In this document: piece after piece, positions 46,233-48,977 of the stretch
How the letters are laid out: the number at the start of each line of letters is the position of its first letter
Numbering within the stretch: the first letter of the stretch is position 1
Notes under the pieces: generated by a model
Database searches by the model: none
What the model was told of the DNA's origin: nothing
What the model saw: only the letters and a program-made list of their open reading frames with translations
Position numbers and translations under genes: made by a program
Origin: an uncultured Duodenibacillus sp.
GTDB lineage: Bacteria; Pseudomonadota; Gammaproteobacteria; Burkholderiales; Burkholderiaceae_F
DNA length: 48,977 nucleotides
Direction: 5' to 3'
Assembly (NCBI GenBank): GCA_944390145.1
Contig: CALXOY010000046.1
Location: 1-48,977, forward strand

Positions 46233-48095
46233 CTACAGATCCTCCATATCGTCGCCGCACACCAGTTCGTCGGCCTCCTGCATCTCGCGCAGCTCCTCCG
46301 GATCAATGTCAGCCGGTTCATCAGCCATCACGCTCTCGGCCGTCGGCACAGGAACGTTCAGGATTTTGAAAAGCTCCTTCTTCTTGCCTGCGATCTCATC
46401 GAAGATAAATCCGGCATCAAACCGCGTCATGTAAATGTTCTGCAGCTTGGCCAGCAGCTTGTGGTCGCTGTCGTACTGCACGCGGTAGCTTTTCTTGTCC
46501 TTTCTGGCAGATTCGTTGTAAAGCTTCACTCGCGCGCGCACCATGCCGCTGATTGCCGTTGCGAGAACCTGCAGGAAAAGCCTTCCTTCCCAGGCCTTTG
46601 TTGAGTGCACCCTCGTGCGGTTGCAGTTGAGCTCGGCCTTGAGTCTGTTGAAGGCGTACTCCACCTGATTGCGCTCTTCGTACGCAACGCAGCATTCCAG
46701 CGCATCCGTGACGGTGTCGCTCACCAACACGTGCACGCCGGCGTAGCGAAGCGCCTCGTCGACTTTGTGCATGTTAATGAGCCGCTGTCCGTCGTTGTCC
46801 GCCGTATACCGATCGAGCAGCTTTTGCTGCATGTCGGTGAGTTTTGCCGGGTTTTCCTTTTCTTGCTCCAGCGCGGCGCCCAAGCCCGTCTGCAGACGGT
46901 TGGTCATTTCGTCGTAGATGGTCTTGTTGAAGTAAAGATGCATGTACAGCGTCTTGCTCGCTTTCTTCTGCGTGCGCTTGCCTTCAACGGGAAATTCGTC
47001 GTAGTTCCATTGCACGGGAACCGTCACAGCATTCTGCTTGATGAAGCTGATGGTGTTGTTCCAGTTGAGCAGCTCCTGGTAGTGGGCGTCAATGGTCTGC
47101 TTGATGCAGGCATTGAGGTTGAGCCTGGCATTGCTGACAAAGGCCATGCCGTTGCGAAGCATGTCATCCCAATTCTTGTTTGACCCATAGCCGCGGTCGG
47201 TGATCAGCACCACGTTTTCGTAGTTGATCTTCATCATCGCCAGTTCGGCCAGCGTATTGCGGACCGTGCTGACATCGGGAACGTTGCCGTCGAAGCTGCG
47301 GAAGTAGACCGGCTGCCCTGTCGCTTGATCCACAATCATCAGCACATTGGTCTGCGGCGCGTCGATGAGATCCTTGTTGAAGCCATACTCAACCGAGTTG
47401 ATGTTCTCCGAATATGACGTGATGGATGTGGAATCCAAAGCCCAGAAGCGCCTCTCGGAGATGGAGCCGCCATGCGCCTTGCTGTACTCCTGGTTGAGCT
47501 TTGTCAGAAACTTGCAGATCTTGTCCTTGGTGATGCCGCGCAGCAGCCGGCTGATTGAGCTGCTTGCCAGCCCTCGTCTGTAAGGCAGCCACGTGCACTC
47601 GACGAATTCCTCGTAATCGCAAAGCGACGGATTGCGGGTGATGACAAGGTAGTAGGCAAGCGACAAAAGACGCAGATGAGCCTTGTGCTGAGGAAAGACC
47701 TCCCTGAGCACCCGCCCAAGGGGTGTGGCGCCGACAATCTGGTTGAGCGCCTAGGCGGCGCCGCCATGGAGCCTGACGATCTCGCCGGAGCGCAGAACAT
47801 TGACCTCATCCTCGTCAATGGGCTTGAACTCAAGCTTGCCGCCTTTGTAGCGAAAGACGCGCAAAAGGCGCAACTGAGGGTACTTCTTCTTGAATGCCTC
47901 GTTAAAGAGAATCTCACCGCAATCCGGCTTTCCCTCAACAGGAATCAGCTTGCCGACGCTTGAGGTGTCGCCCTTGGTGCGGGTGGAGCGCTTGGCTTCC
48001 TTATCCCATCGGTTCTTGTAAGTAAAAACATACTTGTATTTGCCGGAGGCGTTGACGATGAAACGGGGCAGTTCGGGAGGAGTGACGGTCGGCAT
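46233..48095 (-). pseudogene. IS1634/IS4-like transposase, split by an in-frame TAG
   Basis: The C-terminal part (47711-46233) has the DDE core: FWALDSTSITSYSE, VVLITDRGYGSNKNW and YEERNQVEYAFNRLKAELNC (YREK-type). The N-terminal part (48095-47754, MPTVTPPELPRFIVNASGKY) is in the same frame but is cut off by a TAG at 47753-47751, after HGGAA. The total would be about 620 codons. The two halves have no shift, only this one stop. I see no clear terminal inverted repeats or target duplication. A TATAAT lies just upstream (48119-48114). Confidence 0.75.
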
Positions 48096-48134
48096 GGCGC
48101 TCGCTAGTATCATATTATACGTAACTAGTATACC

Positions 48135-48195
48135 GCGAAAAAAAAGAAAGCCTGCAAGCCCTGAACGCCTTATTTGGCGGGGATTGCAAGCTTTC
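48135..48195 (-). terminator. Large terminator hairpin right of the transposase
   Basis: GAAAGC...GCAA...CGCC pairs with GGCG...TTGCAAGCTTTC (48146-48195). On the minus strand it is followed by nine T. It isolates the transposase from the rRNA side. Confidence 0.65.
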
Positions 48196-48731
48196 TGCTT
48201 CAGCCTCCGGATTTGAGTGCTGATCTATATTTGTACAATTTGGGAATCAAGGCATCCAGGCCGATTGCATCGGTTATCCCGAATCTCCAGCGCACTCTGT
48301 CAACAGCCCCTCAATTTCGGAAAGCATTCAGACATTTTTTTTGCTGCGGCATTCAGGAAAGCCAGAGGGTTGGAAAGAGAAGGACAGATTTCAGATCCGG
48401 CTGGCATCGCAAACCATCTTCGGGGTGCAGATAGAAAACCCGCCGGACTACAGAACGGACGGCGGGTCTTCAGACATCCTGACCGATACGGCGCCAGCGA
48501 TCCGTCTGCCAGCTACCGAAACACAACAGGATCATTCGTTCATTTTATCAAAGCCTCTCAGGTGGTCCATTTCTTGCGTCCTTGCGCATCAGGAAGGCTG
48601 CAAATGAATCTTCGGAGGAAGATTCGTGAAAGGCGCGAGCAAAAAAACAGAACCCCGGAGCCGTTGAGTAAGAATTTTTTCTTTAAAATCAATGCTCTGC
48701 GAACTCGTTTAGAAAAAAGTGAGAAAAACGC
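48196..48731. other. Host intergenic region upstream of the rRNA operon
   Basis: About 530 bases without a supported gene. It includes a strong hairpin ACCCGCCG/CGGCGGGT (48438-48467) with T4 on the minus strand. Open frames here lack ribosome sites and known domains. Confidence 0.5.
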
Positions 48732-48760
48732 TTGACAAGCGAAATTTTCATGTCCATAAT
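48732..48760 (+). promoter_or_regulatory. rRNA operon promoter P1
   Basis: TTGACA (48732-48737), a 17-base spacer and CATAAT (48755-48760), followed by a GC-rich stretch, typical of rRNA P1 promoters. Confidence 0.65.
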
Positions 48761-48791
48761 TCGCAACCTCGCTTGAGGGAAGCGACAAAAA

Positions 48792-48819
48792 AACGAGTCG
48801 ATCAAACGACTCGTTTTTA
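48792..48819 (+). terminator. Terminator-like hairpin between rRNA promoters
   Basis: AACGAGTCG (48792-48800) pairs with CGACTCGTT (48807-48815), followed by T5. It lies between P1 and P2. Confidence 0.6.
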
Positions 48820-48870
48820 TGGCCTGAAAGCGTGAAAGAGAGAAGCGAAGAAAAAAATTTCGAAGAGCTC

Positions 48871-48898
48871 TTGACAAGACGAAATAAAGTTTTATAGA
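48871..48898 (+). promoter_or_regulatory. rRNA operon promoter P2
   Basis: TTGACA (48871-48876), a 16-base spacer and TATAGA (48893-48898). It is followed by a GCTGCTC/GAGCAGC hairpin (48913-48929). Confidence 0.7.
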
Positions 48899-48912
48899 AT
48901 TTCAGTCTTGTC

Positions 48913-48977
48913 GCTGCTCGATGAGCAGCACGAAAGTTCTTTAAAAACTAGGCAACGAACCGATAAGCGTGAGCGCG
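48913..48977 (+). promoter_or_regulatory. 16S rRNA leader with antitermination-like motif
   Basis: After the hairpin comes GTTCTTTAAAAA (48936-48947) and then ACCGATAAGCGTGAGCGCG, which strongly resembles the leader just before 16S rRNA genes of betaproteobacteria. The 16S gene itself should start shortly after the window. Confidence 0.7.

Noticed and set aside
1-48977. CRISPR array, complete tRNA gene, integrase
   Set aside because: I found no spaced repeats of CRISPR type, no full cloverleaf and no tyrosine or serine recombinase in any frame. The integrase is presumed to be left of the window.

Overview
The window is almost entirely one temperate, lambdoid-organised prophage with a contractile (myovirus-type) tail, followed at the right by a short host segment: a tRNA-3'-end-like attachment site, a broken insertion-sequence transposase and the promoter/leader region of a ribosomal RNA operon. 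The rRNA leader motif near 48936-48947 and the general look of the proteins suggest a betaproteobacterium, most likely a gut Burkholderiales of the Sutterella/Parasutterella type. This is an inference from motif recognition, with no search behind it. No integrase is visible, so the left end of the prophage lies before base 1.

Left arm (1-9160, mostly minus strand). From left to right there are a DinD-family gene, two tiny membrane ORFs, a BRO/ORF6C antirepressor whose leader carries what looks like a C4-type antisense RNA, a second DinD paralogue on the plus strand, and a leftward operon read from about 7230 down to 3707. That operon holds small proteins, a YqaJ/lambda-type exonuclease and a probable single-strand-annealing partner. 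Between this operon and the switch lie a ClpP/SDH-like serine protease and an S24-type CI repressor. Five sites of the form TATC-N3-GATA sit in front of the leftward operon and between the repressor and the rightward operon, matching a CI with left and right operator clusters.

Right early arm (9273-15512). A Cro-like protein, a replication initiator and a DnaC-like helicase loader are followed by a cluster of small genes. Four of these run on the opposite strand and overlap their plus-strand neighbours. Two of the divergent gaps contain near-identical, strongly structured repeat elements. The arm ends with a PD-(D/E)XK nuclease and a Q-like regulator, immediately followed by a near-consensus late promoter and a terminator.

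Late region (15704-46019). This runs through terminase, portal, MuF, protease/scaffold, decoration, major capsid, neck, sheath, tube, chaperone with a -1 frameshift, tape measure, baseplate, a multi-gene tail fibre, and lysis (holin candidates, SAR-type endolysin, nested Rz/Rz1). The fibre locus ends in three short tip genes, each interrupted by a run of nine G that puts the tip domain out of frame. This looks like a phase-variable adhesin set and is the most striking feature of the window.

Host side (46085-48977). A tRNA-like 3' end with its own terminator marks the probable attR. It is followed by an IS1634/IS4-like transposase split by one in-frame TAG, and then by two rRNA promoters (P1, P2) with a terminator-like hairpin between them.
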